Origin: CAVXUB01 sp963764805
Lineage (GTDB): Bacteria; Actinomycetota; Acidimicrobiia; Acidimicrobiales; Bog-793
Length of the DNA: 64,000 nucleotides
Reading direction: 5' to 3'
Assembly: GCA_963764805.1 (NCBI GenBank)
Contig: CAVXUB010000002.1
Coordinates: forward strand, 620,001 to 684,000
Below the pieces are notes generated by a model that saw only the letters and a program-made list of their open reading frames with translations, was not told where the DNA came from and ran no database searches. A program made the translations under genes and the position numbers. Numbering within the stretch: position 1 is the stretch's first letter; each line of letters begins with the position of its first letter. Below, piece by piece: positions 34,640 to 43,888 of the stretch.

Positions 34640-35731
34640 TCAGAGCTCGTGGAGAAGGGCGATCCTGTCCTCGAGGCCGAGCGCCCCGCGGATCGGCTGC
34701 TCGGCGAAGAACGACGGGTCGAGCGGTGCCAGCCACAGGTGCCCGGTCATCGTGACGGTCGACGAGGAGAGGCTCGCCGGGCGGATGCTCGGCGCGGCCC
34801 TGACCTTGGCGAGGGCGGACACCAGTCCCGGCGGGTACCGGGTCAGCGAGACCGCTGCCTGGTCGGCCAGGGCTTCTCTGCCTGCACCGGCGGCCCGCAC
34901 AAGCGCCCTCCGCATGCTCGGGACGACGAGTGCCGGATATCCGACGATCACCGCCGACTCGCAACCCGAGGTCGTGTCACGACGCCTGATGTGGGCGAGC
35001 TCGTGCGCCATGACGGCTTCCAGCTCCATCCGGTCGAGGAGGTCGAGCAGGCCGCTCGTGCACACGATGGCGGAGTCCGCCGGTGTCCTGCCCACCGAGA
35101 TGGCATTCACCGCCGGATCGTCGAGCACCAGCAACGCCGGCTTCGGCAGGCCCGAAGCGAGGCACAGCCCTTCCACGAGATTGTGCAGCCGGGCGTGCCG
35201 CACGGGATCCGCCGGGGTCGCCTGCAGCTTGGCGAGCACGGCCTTGGATGCCGTGAACCACACCACCAGGCTGAACACCACGACGAGCGCGGCCAGTGCG
35301 ATCCCGATCAGGATCGGCAGCGAGGCGAGCAACGAGATGACGATGATCAGGGCGACGAGCACCGCCGGGCCGGTGGCGAGTGCCAGGGTCCGGCGGGCGT
35401 TTCGCGACTCGGCGATGCGCCACCGCTCGAGAGACTTGGCATGCATCTCCGCCTGCGACTCGGCTGCTGCCTCGAGCGCCGCCGAGTGGCTGGCCGCGTC
35501 ACGCCGTGAGCGCCCCGGCTGAGGGGACCGTCTTGCCCCCCGGCCCTTTCCAGCCTTGGCGCCGGGCTCCTGGCGCACCGCTCTCACGCGGCTGCCGGCT
35601 GCGGGCGCCCCCCGACCGGGCCGGCGCTTCCGCGCAACATCCACCTCGCCCTCGTAAGGCGTCGTGGAGTAGCGACCGCCCGTTCCGGCCCGCCCGCGCG
35701 GGGGCGGCGTGTCGCTCGATGATCCGGCCAT
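34640..35731 (-). CDS. M48-family (HtpX-like) membrane metalloprotease
   Basis: 363 residues. The first 110 or so are basic and disordered (Arg/Gly/Pro-rich). Two adjacent TM helices follow (PAVLVALIIVISLLASLPIL and IALAALVVVFSLVVWF), then the protease domain with zinc motif HELAH (His243, Glu244, His247) and the downstream EALADQAA, the third ligand region. HtpX-type enzymes degrade misfolded membrane proteins under stress. It lies between pdxS and pimA, all on the minus strand. Confidence 0.85.
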   Translation of the reverse strand: MAGSSSDTPPPRGRAGTGGRYSTTPYEGEVDVARKRRPGRGAPAAGSRVRAVRQEPGAKAGKGRGARRSPQPGRSRRDAASHSAALEAAAESQAEMHAKSLERWRIAESRNARRTLALATGPAVLVALIIVISLLASLPILIGIALAALVVVFSLVVWFTASKAVLAKLQATPADPVRHARLHNLVEGLCLASGLPKPALLVLDDPAVNAISVGRTPADSAIVCTSGLLDLLDRMELEAVMAHELAHIRRRDTTSGCESAVIVGYPALVVPSMRRALVRAAGAGREALADQAAVSLTRYPPGLVSALAKVRAAPSIRPASLSSSTVTMTGHLWLAPLDPSFFAEQPIRGALGLEDRIALLHEL

Positions 35732-35754
35732 GGAGTGGACAGTCTACGAGCGGC

Positions 35755-36924
35755 TCAGATCGCGCCGGGACTGCCGGGTCGCCGGCGCCCGCCCGGGGAG
35801 GCCACACGCTCGTAGATCTCGGCGTAGCGGTCCGCCAGCCGCTCCAGAGAAAGGGAGTCCGCCCGGCGCCGTGCCGCTTCGGCGAGCCGGGCCCGCCTCT
35901 CGGGATCGCCGAGCAACGCTGCGATCGCCTGCGACCACGCCGCCACGTCCTCCGCCGGCACAGCGACTCCCCCGGCGTCGGGCCCGCCGTCGAGCCCGGA
36001 CCCCCCGAGAGCCGCTCGATAGCCGGGTATGTCGGCCACGACGACCGCCGTTCCGGCCGCCATCGCCTCGGCGACCACGAGCCCGAACGACTCCCCTCCC
36101 CGAGCCGGGAAGCAGGCGATCGTGCTGCCCGCCAATCTCGATGCGACCTCGTCGTCGCTCACCCTCCCCAGCCACGAGATGCGCTCGTCGCCCGCGCAAG
36201 CGGCGCGGAGCGTGCTCGTCTCCGGCCCCTCCCCACAGATCCACAGCTCGGCTGCTACGTCGAGAGCCGTGAAGGCCCGCACGAGGGTGTCCAGGCCCTT
36301 GCGGCGCTCGTGGCGCCCGACGAAAACGATGGCGGGAACGTCCGACTGCGTCGGCTGCGCCGCTCGGAAGAAGTCGACATCCACCCCGTTCCACAGGACC
36401 TCGATGCTCCCCGCCCTCCGACCGAGGACCGCCGCCGCGGTCTCCCGCGCCGCCTCCGACACGGCGACCGCTGCAGCCAATCGGCCGCGCAGCCGCCCCG
36501 CTGCGATCCCGAGAGCCCTGTAAGCCGCGTCCGTTCCCGCACGGTGGAAGGTGGCGACGAGCGGTGTGGCGCCAGACATCAGGGCGGCCAGGGGTGGTCC
36601 CGGCGCGAAGGGCTCGTGGAGGTGGACGACGTCGTAACCACCCGAGCGCAGTCGCCGGACGGTCCTGGCCATCGTCGTGGGCCAGGGGGACACCGGCGCC
36701 CGCGAACCGTTGACGGGAACCGCCAGCGAGCGGCCGACGACGATCGTGCGCCGGCGGGCAGGCGGCTCGGGTCCGGTTACCCGGTCGGCGGAGGCGCGCT
36801 CCCCCGGGGCTATCACGTCGACCTCGTTGCCACGCCGTTCCATCGCCGCCGCCAGTAGCTCGACTTGCCCCTGCACACCCCCGGGGACGTCGACGCTGTA
36901 GGGAGAGACGATCGCCACCCTCAC
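35755..36924 (-). CDS. pimA: GT4 glycosyltransferase, probable phosphatidylinositol mannosyltransferase PimA
   Basis: 389 residues, GT-B fold. It would transfer the first mannose from GDP-mannose to phosphatidylinositol on the inner face of the membrane. The N-terminus VRVAIVSPYSVDVPGGVQGQ matches PimA almost exactly. It also has VVHLHEPFAPGPP, the donor-site FVGRHERRKGLDTL and the GT4 EX7E region GGESFGLVVAEAMAAGTAVV. GTG 36924 starts at the homologous position. The immediate context (PatA and PgsA relatives just upstream) strongly supports PimA over other GT4 mannosyltransferases. Confidence 0.82.
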   Translation of the reverse strand: MRVAIVSPYSVDVPGGVQGQVELLAAAMERRGNEVDVIAPGERASADRVTGPEPPARRRTIVVGRSLAVPVNGSRAPVSPWPTTMARTVRRLRSGGYDVVHLHEPFAPGPPLAALMSGATPLVATFHRAGTDAAYRALGIAAGRLRGRLAAAVAVSEAARETAAAVLGRRAGSIEVLWNGVDVDFFRAAQPTQSDVPAIVFVGRHERRKGLDTLVRAFTALDVAAELWICGEGPETSTLRAACAGDERISWLGRVSDDEVASRLAGSTIACFPARGGESFGLVVAEAMAAGTAVVVADIPGYRAALGGSGLDGGPDAGGVAVPAEDVAAWSQAIAALLGDPERRARLAEAARRRADSLSLERLADRYAEIYERVASPGGRRRPGSPGAI

Positions 36925-36934
36925 CGCGAGCCCG

Positions 36935-39472
36935 TCACTCCCCCGCCCGGGCATCGAGCCGCCGCTCGTCCTTGACCCTGTACATGTCGTCGTCGGCGGC
37001 ACGCAACAGCATCTCGGGCGTCACCGATCCGGGACGCCCGAGGGCGATCCCGATCGATCCTGTGACGACCAGAGATCGCCCCGCCAGCTCGTGCGGCATC
37101 TCGAGTGCCGCCTGCAGCCGTTCCCGCACGCCGTCGAGCTCCTCGCCGGAGCTGATTATCGGGCAGACGATGACGAACTCGTCCCCGCCGAGGCGGGCCA
37201 CGGTGTCCCCCGGACGCACCGCTGAGCGAAACCGCTCGGCGGTGGCGACCAGCACGGCATCTCCCGCACCGTGGCCGAGCGTGTCGTTGACCTGTTTGAA
37301 GTCGTCCAGGTCGCAGAGCATCACCCCGACAGCGGCGTCCTCGCGAGCGCTCCGCTCCAAGGCCACCTCCAGGCGGTCCGAGAGGAGGATCCTGTTGGCG
37401 AGACGGGTGAGCGGGTCGTGCAGCGCGAGCTCGGTGAGCTCGGACTCCAGGTGCCGCTGCTCGGTCACGTCGTGGAAGGCGACGACGGCTCCGATGGGCG
37501 AGCCGTCGTGGGCCCGCAGCGCACGACCGTTGGCGACGACCACGCGTCTACGGCCTTGCTCCGGTTCGATGACGATCTCCACGTTCGACACCCGGGCGCC
37601 GGCGAGAGCAAGGAGCAACGGGTGCTCGCCCGGTCGCAGCGGGCGCCCGTCAGGGCGGTAGAGGGAGTCGACCGACGGGGCGCGTCGTAGGGTTCCTGTC
37701 CGGGACGGAGCTGCAGGTAGAGCCTCATCGCCTGGTTGCAGAGGGTCACGTGGCCGGTGCTGTCACAGGCGACGATCCCTTCGTCGATGCTCGCCAGGAT
37801 GGCGGTCAGGCTCTCTCGCTGGTTGTCGAGAAGCTCGACGAGGCGACCTCTTTCCAGCTCGGCCGACTTCGTCTCGGAGATGTCCGTGAACGAGACGACC
37901 ACGGCGTAGGGCGGGCCACTGGCGCCGGTCAGAAGCGGCCGTGAGCTGACCTGGAACCAGCGCACCTGGCGCTCAGCACCGAGGGCTATCCCCATCACGA
38001 CGTCGGAGGCGGCAACTCCCACGTCCCGGCTGAGCGTGACGGGATGCCGGTCCATCGGGAAGGGCTCGCCGTCTTCTTCATAGACGCCGCCGCCCGCCGC
38101 CTCGAGAGCCGTCACCATCGCCTCGTGGCTGCGCCCCTCCATCCAGCTGAAAGGTGCCTCGAACAGCTCCTCCGCCGAGGAGTTGGCGGTCACCACCCGG
38201 CCGTCAGCGGAGAACATCAGGACGCCTTCCCGCAAGGAGTCGACGATCGTGCGGTCCCTGCTCGCGTTGCGCCCGCTCGGACAGCTCGGCCTCCCGGCGC
38301 TCGGTCACGTCCTCGAAGGAGAGCACGACAGCACGCGGACCGGCAGGTCCTCCGACGGCCAGCACCTCGGTCGAGAAGCGCCACCAACGGACGGTGGCGT
38401 CAGGGCGTACCCGCCCGAGCGTCACGCCTGCCAGTGCCTCGCCCCGCCGGAGGCTGAGGAGCGCCGGATGTTCCCCCGGCGCGATGGTGACCCCGGACTC
38501 GCCGATCGTACGACCGGAGGGCCCTGAGAGGAGGTCGACGAGCAGCTCGTAGGGCGCACCGACGATCTGCTGAGCCGTCCGGCCGAGCAACCGCTCCGCC
38601 GAGCTGTTGCAGGAGAGCACGGTGCCGTCCGCCGCACACACCAGCACGCCCTCTTCGAGCGTGTCGAGCACCGCCTGCGCGTGACGTTCGCGGGAGCGGG
38701 CGTGCTCCTCGATCCGCCGGCGCACCGACACGTCGCGGATGTTGATCACGATCCCGTGCACCGCGTCGTCCTGGACCACGGATGTCGTCACGGCTTCGAC
38801 GTCGAGGTGGCCGCCGTCACTGCGCGAGAGCTTGAACGAGACGGGCAACGGGCCCTGCGGGCGCTCGTGGAGGCGTCCGAACAGCTCGATGATCGGCCGC
38901 CTGTCATCGGGATGGACCAGCTCGAAGCCGTACCTGCCGACCACCTCTGCGGGCTCGTAGCCGGTGAGCGCCTCCAGGGAGGGGCTGGCATAGGTGAGGC
39001 GGCCGAGGTCGTCGAGCACGACGATCACGTCCGAGCTGTGCTCGAGCAGCGAGTCGAGCCCTACCTGGCCGCCGAGGAGACTTGCATGCAACCGGCTTGC
39101 CAGGTCGGCGAGCGCCGACAACGCCTCGAGCCGTCCTGGGTCCCCGGGTAGCGGTTGCAGGGAGGCGACCAGCAGCAGACCGCCCGCCTCGGGCAACGGG
39201 GCGGCGGCGGCGAACGGTCCTGCGTCCGCACCACCGACCTCGATCAGCCCCGCCTCGTACACCGCTGCGGCCGATCCGAGCGAGGCCTCCAGAAGCTGGC
39301 CAAGGTCGGCCGGGCTGGCCGCACCCTCTCGAAACGACACGTGTCGCGTGCCGTCCCCCGCCACCACCACGCCGGCGTCGGCCCCGAAAAGCGCCCGCGC
39401 CGTGGCGGCGACGTGGCCGAGCGGCGACGGTCCGCCTGCGGCCGGCAGCGCGGCGTCTGGTTGGGGGAGCAT
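36935..39472 (-). pseudogene. GAF/multi-PAS diguanylate cyclase, two frame breaks
   Basis: Reading across breaks gives one protein of about 845 residues. Frame 1 (39472 to about 38260) has a GAF-like region, a PAS domain (SSDVIVVLDDLGRLTYASPS) and a second PAS (LDTLEEGVLVCAADGTVL). The frame shifts near 38251-38266 into frame 2, with further PAS modules (SLREGVLMFSADGRVV; ILASIDEGIVACDSTGHV), and returns to frame 1 near 37668-37690 (SLYRPDGRPLRPGEHP). It ends with GGDEF (ARLGGDEFVIV). The I-site position before it reads RPGD, matching RxxD. Because the shifts compensate, a middle block is out of frame. It interrupts the pgsA-patA-pimA group. Confidence 0.8.
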
Positions 39473-39494
39473 CGTCTGGAGACCCGCTACCCGA

Positions 39495-40385
39495 TCAATC
39501 CCGGTCGCTCGGCCAGTTCGGCTGGAACATGTGCCACTGCTCGGGTGCCCGCCTGATCAGGACCTCCAGCTCGGCGGCCAGACGACGGGTGAGTCGCTCC
39601 ACGTCTTCGCGCAGGCGCCCTTGGCGGGTGCAGTCGATCGGTCGGTTGATGACACCGCAGTGGCGCCCCCCGCCCAGCTCGAACACCGCGCACGGCATCA
39701 GTGCCGCCCCGGTCCGCAACGCCAGGGTTGCCGGACCACCGGGAAGAGTGGTCGTCTCGCCGAAGAACTCGACCTCGACACCGTTGCCGGTGAGGTCCCT
39801 GTCCGCCAGCAGCCCGATCAGCTTGCCCTCCCGGAGAACCCTCGACAGGGTGGCGGTGGTCCCCTCGCCCAAGCCGATGATGTTCAGGCCGAGCTTGGCG
39901 CGCTGCTCGACGAACCAAGCGAACAGCTCGGGCGGCTCGAGGACCTCGGCCACCGTCGTCATCGGCCATCCCTTGGAGGCGAGCCAGCGACCGCCGTATT
40001 CCCAGTTGCCGAGATGGGGAAGGGCGAGGATCACGCCCCTGCCGGCAGCCATCGCCTCGGCGATGTTCTCACCGCCTTCTGCCGACCAGCGCCGCTCGAA
40101 CTCGCGGTCGGACATCGCCGGCAACCGAGCCGCCTCGATCCAGTAGCGGGCGTAGGAGTCAAAGGCCCGCAGCACCATCCGCTCCAGTTCCGCCTCCCCG
40201 ACGTCGGGCCCGAGGACGCGGCGGAGGTTGCTTCGCAGCAGCGGGCGCTTCGACCGCCAGACCTCCGACATCATGCGTCCGGCGGCGGCAGCAGCGAGAG
40301 GAGCAGACGGGGACGGCAAGCCCTGGAGGGCGGCGGCCAGCCCGCGATAGGTGAGGTAGGTGACCTGTCCCTTGCTGATGCGCAC
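39495..40385 (-). CDS. patA: Lysophospholipid-type acyltransferase, probable PatA
   Basis: 296 residues. It would acylate the mannose of phosphatidylinositol mannosides (PatA role). The HtrB/PlsC-like catalytic motif is HLGNWE with His124 and Glu129. Other conserved segments are IGLLADRDLTGNGVEVEFFG and the C-terminal PEQWHMFQPNWP, both typical of actinobacterial PatA. It lies between pgsA and the PAS/GGDEF gene on the same strand. Without that insertion, patA and pimA would be adjacent as in mycobacteria. Confidence 0.85.
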   Translation of the reverse strand: MRISKGQVTYLTYRGLAAALQGLPSPSAPLAAAAAGRMMSEVWRSKRPLLRSNLRRVLGPDVGEAELERMVLRAFDSYARYWIEAARLPAMSDREFERRWSAEGGENIAEAMAAGRGVILALPHLGNWEYGGRWLASKGWPMTTVAEVLEPPELFAWFVEQRAKLGLNIIGLGEGTTATLSRVLREGKLIGLLADRDLTGNGVEVEFFGETTTLPGGPATLALRTGAALMPCAVFELGGGRHCGVINRPIDCTRQGRLREDVERLTRRLAAELEVLIRRAPEQWHMFQPNWPSDRD

Positions 40386-40435
40386 GGCCTGGGAGGAAGG
40401 ATTCGCTGAGGTTCGCCCGCCCGCCTACGACAGGA

Positions 40436-41419
40436 TCAACGATCCTGCTCGAGGCGCCGCCCGAAGCTCCGGATGGCGGACGGGCGGGCGGAGGAGGTGC
40501 GAACCCGACCCTGGCGACCGGCCTGGTTCTTCCGTACCGCCCGCTGGCCGAGACGATCGGCCTGCAGCACACGTGGCAGGCGGCTCGCCAACGGCGCTGC
40601 CTGGCGCCTCACACGCCAACGGTTGGCGGGCGGGCGTGCAAGACGCATCACACGCGCGCCGGCCGGGGCAAAGGACGCCTCGCGCCAGGCCCGCCAGCGC
40701 GACTCGACGCGACCCCGTCGCCAGGCGCTGACGACCGCAGGTACCGGCTTGGCCGCCTCCCCTTCCAGCTCCGCCGTCGCCTGCTTCCAGACCTTTACGA
40801 AACGCTGCAGAGCCGTGACCGCAGTCAGCCCCAGCAGGACCCAGAGCACCCAGACGAGCAAGAAGTGGAACACGAGCCCGAAGCCGAGCAGGATCAACCG
40901 CTCGGCGCGCTCCATCAGGCCGCCTTTGGCGTCGAATCCGAGCGACTCCGCCTTGGCCCTCTCGTACGACACGACGGAGCTGACGGCGAGGACGGCGAGC
41001 GGGAGCATCGCCAGGCGGGGATCGTGTCCCGCCAGGAAGTACCAGGCCACGCCGCCGAAGACGAGGGCATCGCCGAGCCGGTCGGTGGTCGAGTCGAGGA
41101 AGGCGCCCCGCTTGGAACTGGAGCCGGCAGCCTTGGCGACCGCTCCGTCGAGGGCGTCCATCAAACCCCCGGCGGTGAGCAGGAACGTGCTCTGCCAGAG
41201 GTAGCCCGAGGCGATCACGTAGGCGGTAACGCCGGCGAGCGCCAGCCCGACTGCGGTGACCTGATTGGCGGTGACGCCGAGCCGGTGCAGGCGTAGCCCG
41301 AGCTGGGGACCGCCCCACCTCGATCTCGGCGGAGCCGTCGAGGCGCCGTCGAGGCTGGAGTCCTCACCAGCCCCGATCGCCTGCGGTGCTGCCTCCTGGC
41401 CTCTTCGGCCGTCGATCAT
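40436..41419 (-). CDS. pgsA: CDP-alcohol phosphatidyltransferase, probable phosphatidylinositol phosphate synthase
   Basis: 327 residues. It would join CDP-diacylglycerol with inositol 1-phosphate, the first step to PI and PIM. The family motif is present as D88-x2-D91-G92-x2-A95-K96-x8-G105-x3-D109-x3-D113, but with Lys96 where the motif has Arg. Several TM helices follow (LILLGFGLVFHFLLVWVLW). The last 100 or so residues are an Arg-rich soluble extension (WRRGRVESRWRAWREA) not found in typical members of about 210 residues. ATG 41419 has GGAGAG just upstream. The neighbours patA and pimA support the substrate assignment. Confidence 0.8.
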   Translation of the reverse strand: MIDGRRGQEAAPQAIGAGEDSSLDGASTAPPRSRWGGPQLGLRLHRLGVTANQVTAVGLALAGVTAYVIASGYLWQSTFLLTAGGLMDALDGAVAKAAGSSSKRGAFLDSTTDRLGDALVFGGVAWYFLAGHDPRLAMLPLAVLAVSSVVSYERAKAESLGFDAKGGLMERAERLILLGFGLVFHFLLVWVLWVLLGLTAVTALQRFVKVWKQATAELEGEAAKPVPAVVSAWRRGRVESRWRAWREASFAPAGARVMRLARPPANRWRVRRQAAPLASRLPRVLQADRLGQRAVRKNQAGRQGRVRTSSARPSAIRSFGRRLEQDR

Positions 41420-41561
41420 GGCTCTCCTAACACATTCGTGCTGCTCGCAGCCTAACAGGCCGGCCCGACCGCGGCCCCCTTCAGGCGCTCCCGGGCAGCC
41501 GATAGGCTGCGCTCGACCGAGACCGAGGGGCTCGGCACCAGGACGATCAGCGAGGTGGCTC

Positions 41562-43631
41562 GTGGCCAGCTTCCCATCGGCGAAGATCCGCAATGTTGCC
41601 CTCGTCGGGCATGGCGGCTCGGGCAAGACGACGCTCGCCGAGGCACTGCTGTTCACGAGTGGAGCGATCAACAGGCAGGGCCGGGTCGAGGACGGAAGCA
41701 CCGTCTGCGACTTCGAGCCGGAGGAGATCAAGCGTGGCATTTCGGCCTCGCTGGCGATCGCCCCCGTGGTCCACGATCAGCACAAGATCAACGTGATCGA
41801 CACGCCGGGCTTCGGCGACTTCCTCTGCGAGGTCGAGGCGGCGCTGTCCGTGGTGGACCTGGCCGTGGTCGTCGTGAGCGCCGTCGAAGGGGTCGAGGTG
41901 CAGACCGAGATCGTCTGGCGGTTGGCCGCCAAGCTCGGGCTGCCTCGGCTGATCTTCGTCAACAAGCTCGATCGCGAGCGGGCCAGCTTCGAGAGGACGC
42001 TCGACGAGCTCCGATCGCGCTTCGGTGCCGGGATCGCCCCCCTCGAACTGCCGATCGGCGAGGAGGCAGGGTTTCGTGGCGTCGCCGACCTGTTGACCGA
42101 CACCGCGATCACCTACGAGGGAGGAAAGCCCACCACCGGGGCGATTCCAGAGGACATGTCGGAGATCGAGCACCGGGTGCGCGACAACCTCGTCGAGGGG
42201 ATCGTTGTCGCCGACGACGAGCTGATGGAGCGCTACCTGGACGGCGAAGTCCCCTCCACGAAGGAGCTCGAGCACACCCTGGCTCACGGCGTGGCGTCGG
42301 CGACCGTCTTTCCCGTGGTGTGCGGTTCGGCCGCCAAGGGGATCGCGATCGACCGCCTGGCGGACCTGATCTGCGAGATCGCTCCGAGCCCGCTCGACCG
42401 GCCCCCGGCAAGAGTCAGGGCGGGGGACAAGGAGACAACCGTCGAGGCGGACGCTGCCGGCCAGCCGTTGGCCCGGGTGTTCAAGACCGTCGCCGACCCC
42501 TTCGTCGGCAAGATCTCGCTGATCAAGGTCCTCTCGGGCACCCTCCATCCGGACGTCGTGCTCACCAACTCCCGCACGCGCGCCGACGAGCGCCTCCACT
42601 CCCTGCAGACACTTCGTGGCAAGGAGGGGCAGGCGATGGGAGACGCCTTCGCCGGAGACATCGTCGCCGTTCCGAAACTTGCCGACGCGCAGACAGGCGA
42701 CACCCTGGCACCGAAGTCGATGCCGGTCATCGCAGAGGGTCCACCGCCGCCCGTCCCCGTGCTCTCCATCGCCGTCCGGCCGAAGGCGAAGGGCGACGAG
42801 GACAAACTGATGACGGCGTTGCACCGGCTGCAGGAAGAGGACATGGCCCTGCAACTGCACCGGGACGACGAGACGCACCAGACGGTGCTGTCAGGCGCCG
42901 GTGAGACACACCTGCAGATCGTCGGCGAGAAGCTCCAGCGCAAGTTCGGCGTGGAGATCGAGCTCGAGGAGACCAGGGTCCCCTACCGGGAGACGATCAC
43001 CCAGTCCGCCGAGGCGGAGGGGAAGTACAAGAAGCAGACCGGCGGCCACGGCCAGTTCGGCGTCTGCAACCTGCGTATCGAGCCGGTGCCCCGTGGCGAT
43101 GGCTTCCAGTTCGTGGACGCCATCGTCGGCGGCGCCATCCCGCGCCAGTTCATCCCCGCCGTCGAGAAGGGCATCCATGAGGCGATGCAGCAGGGCGGCC
43201 ACTACGGCTTCCCGGTCGTCGACGTGAAGGTGACCTGCTACGACGGGAAGTTCCACAGCGTCGACTCGTCCGAGATGAGCTTCCGCATGGCGGGGGCGCT
43301 CGGGTTCCGAGAGGCGATGGAAAAGGCAGGTCCTGTCCTGCTGGAGCCTGTCACCCGGCTCGAGGTGACCGTTCCCGCCCAGTACCAGGGCGACGTCCTG
43401 GGCGACATGAACGCACGCCGCGGGCGGGTGCTCGGGACGGAGTCGGGAGCCGACGGCGAGCAGGTGATCATCGCCTTGGTGCCGACCTCGGAGGTGCTGC
43501 GCTATGCGATCGACCTGCGCTCCCTGACGGGAGGTCGGGGCAAGTTCACGGCGGTGCACGACCACTACGACCCTGTCCCGCAACAGCTCGTCGAGCGGCT
43601 CGTCAAGGCGGCCGCTGCCAAGTCGAGCTGA
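41562..43631 (+). CDS. Elongation factor G-like GTPase lacking the catalytic histidine
   Basis: 689 residues with all EF-G domains. G1 is GHGGSGKTT (residues 16-24), G2 is degenerate (RGISA), G4 NKLD and G5 CGSA. G3 reads DTPGFGDF, so Phe84 stands where translational GTPases have the GTP-hydrolysis histidine (DTPGH). This is the hallmark of the EF-G-like paralogue family (FusA2-like of actinobacteria), distinct from the housekeeping fusA, which normally sits with rpsL/rpsG. Domain IV (KQTGGHGQFGVCNLRIEP) and the C-terminal domain are complete. GTG 41562 is preceded by GAGGTGG. It is the only plus-strand gene between 22.5 and 50 kb, divergent from pgsA. Confidence 0.88.
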   Translation: MASFPSAKIRNVALVGHGGSGKTTLAEALLFTSGAINRQGRVEDGSTVCDFEPEEIKRGISASLAIAPVVHDQHKINVIDTPGFGDFLCEVEAALSVVDLAVVVVSAVEGVEVQTEIVWRLAAKLGLPRLIFVNKLDRERASFERTLDELRSRFGAGIAPLELPIGEEAGFRGVADLLTDTAITYEGGKPTTGAIPEDMSEIEHRVRDNLVEGIVVADDELMERYLDGEVPSTKELEHTLAHGVASATVFPVVCGSAAKGIAIDRLADLICEIAPSPLDRPPARVRAGDKETTVEADAAGQPLARVFKTVADPFVGKISLIKVLSGTLHPDVVLTNSRTRADERLHSLQTLRGKEGQAMGDAFAGDIVAVPKLADAQTGDTLAPKSMPVIAEGPPPPVPVLSIAVRPKAKGDEDKLMTALHRLQEEDMALQLHRDDETHQTVLSGAGETHLQIVGEKLQRKFGVEIELEETRVPYRETITQSAEAEGKYKKQTGGHGQFGVCNLRIEPVPRGDGFQFVDAIVGGAIPRQFIPAVEKGIHEAMQQGGHYGFPVVDVKVTCYDGKFHSVDSSEMSFRMAGALGFREAMEKAGPVLLEPVTRLEVTVPAQYQGDVLGDMNARRGRVLGTESGADGEQVIIALVPTSEVLRYAIDLRSLTGGRGKFTAVHDHYDPVPQQLVERLVKAAAAKSS

Positions 43632-43888
43632 CAGCCGCCTCCGGCCCCGCCGCGGCCCGCCGCGGTCCGCCGCGGCCCGCCGCGGTCCGCCGAGACTCCC
43701 CGGGGCCCGCCGCGACCCCCTGCCAGCATGTACAGGGACATAGAACGTCGGCAGGATTAATGCGGGCGAATTGGCGCTGATCACACTGCATTAGTTTCGT
43801 GAAAAAGCAGTGGTCCAGTGTGTGTACCCGACCGCCGGTCAGGACCCGCGGCGAACCGTACCCGCAGCGAACCGGGACCCGCAAGCAA
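43632..43888. other. Convergent intergenic region, GC repeat then AT-richer DNA
   Basis: No gene seen. The left part (to about 43720) is almost pure G/C with 10-bp repeats. The right part (about 43735-43830) is markedly richer in A/T than its surroundings (ATTAATGCGGGCGAATTGG; GCATTAGTTTCGTGAAAAAG). The two flanking genes converge here, so transcription termination is the likely role. No perfect hairpin with a T-run is evident. Confidence 0.5.
43651..43690. repeat. Four in-register 10-bp GC repeats after the EF-G-like gene
   Basis: CCGCGGCCCG and CCGCGGTCCG alternate twice, giving two exact copies of a 20-bp unit with degenerate copies either side (43641-43650 and 43691-43730). Each 10-mer contains the palindrome CCGCGG. 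The array begins 20 bp after the stop codon. It may fold as termination-type structures, or be a slippage-prone simple repeat. Confidence 0.65.

Noticed and set aside
43603..43884. Minus-strand frame over the GC repeat array after the EF-G-like gene
   Set aside because: Its C-terminal half is only the translated simple repeat and it overlaps the EF-G-like stop; no ribosome site or homology.
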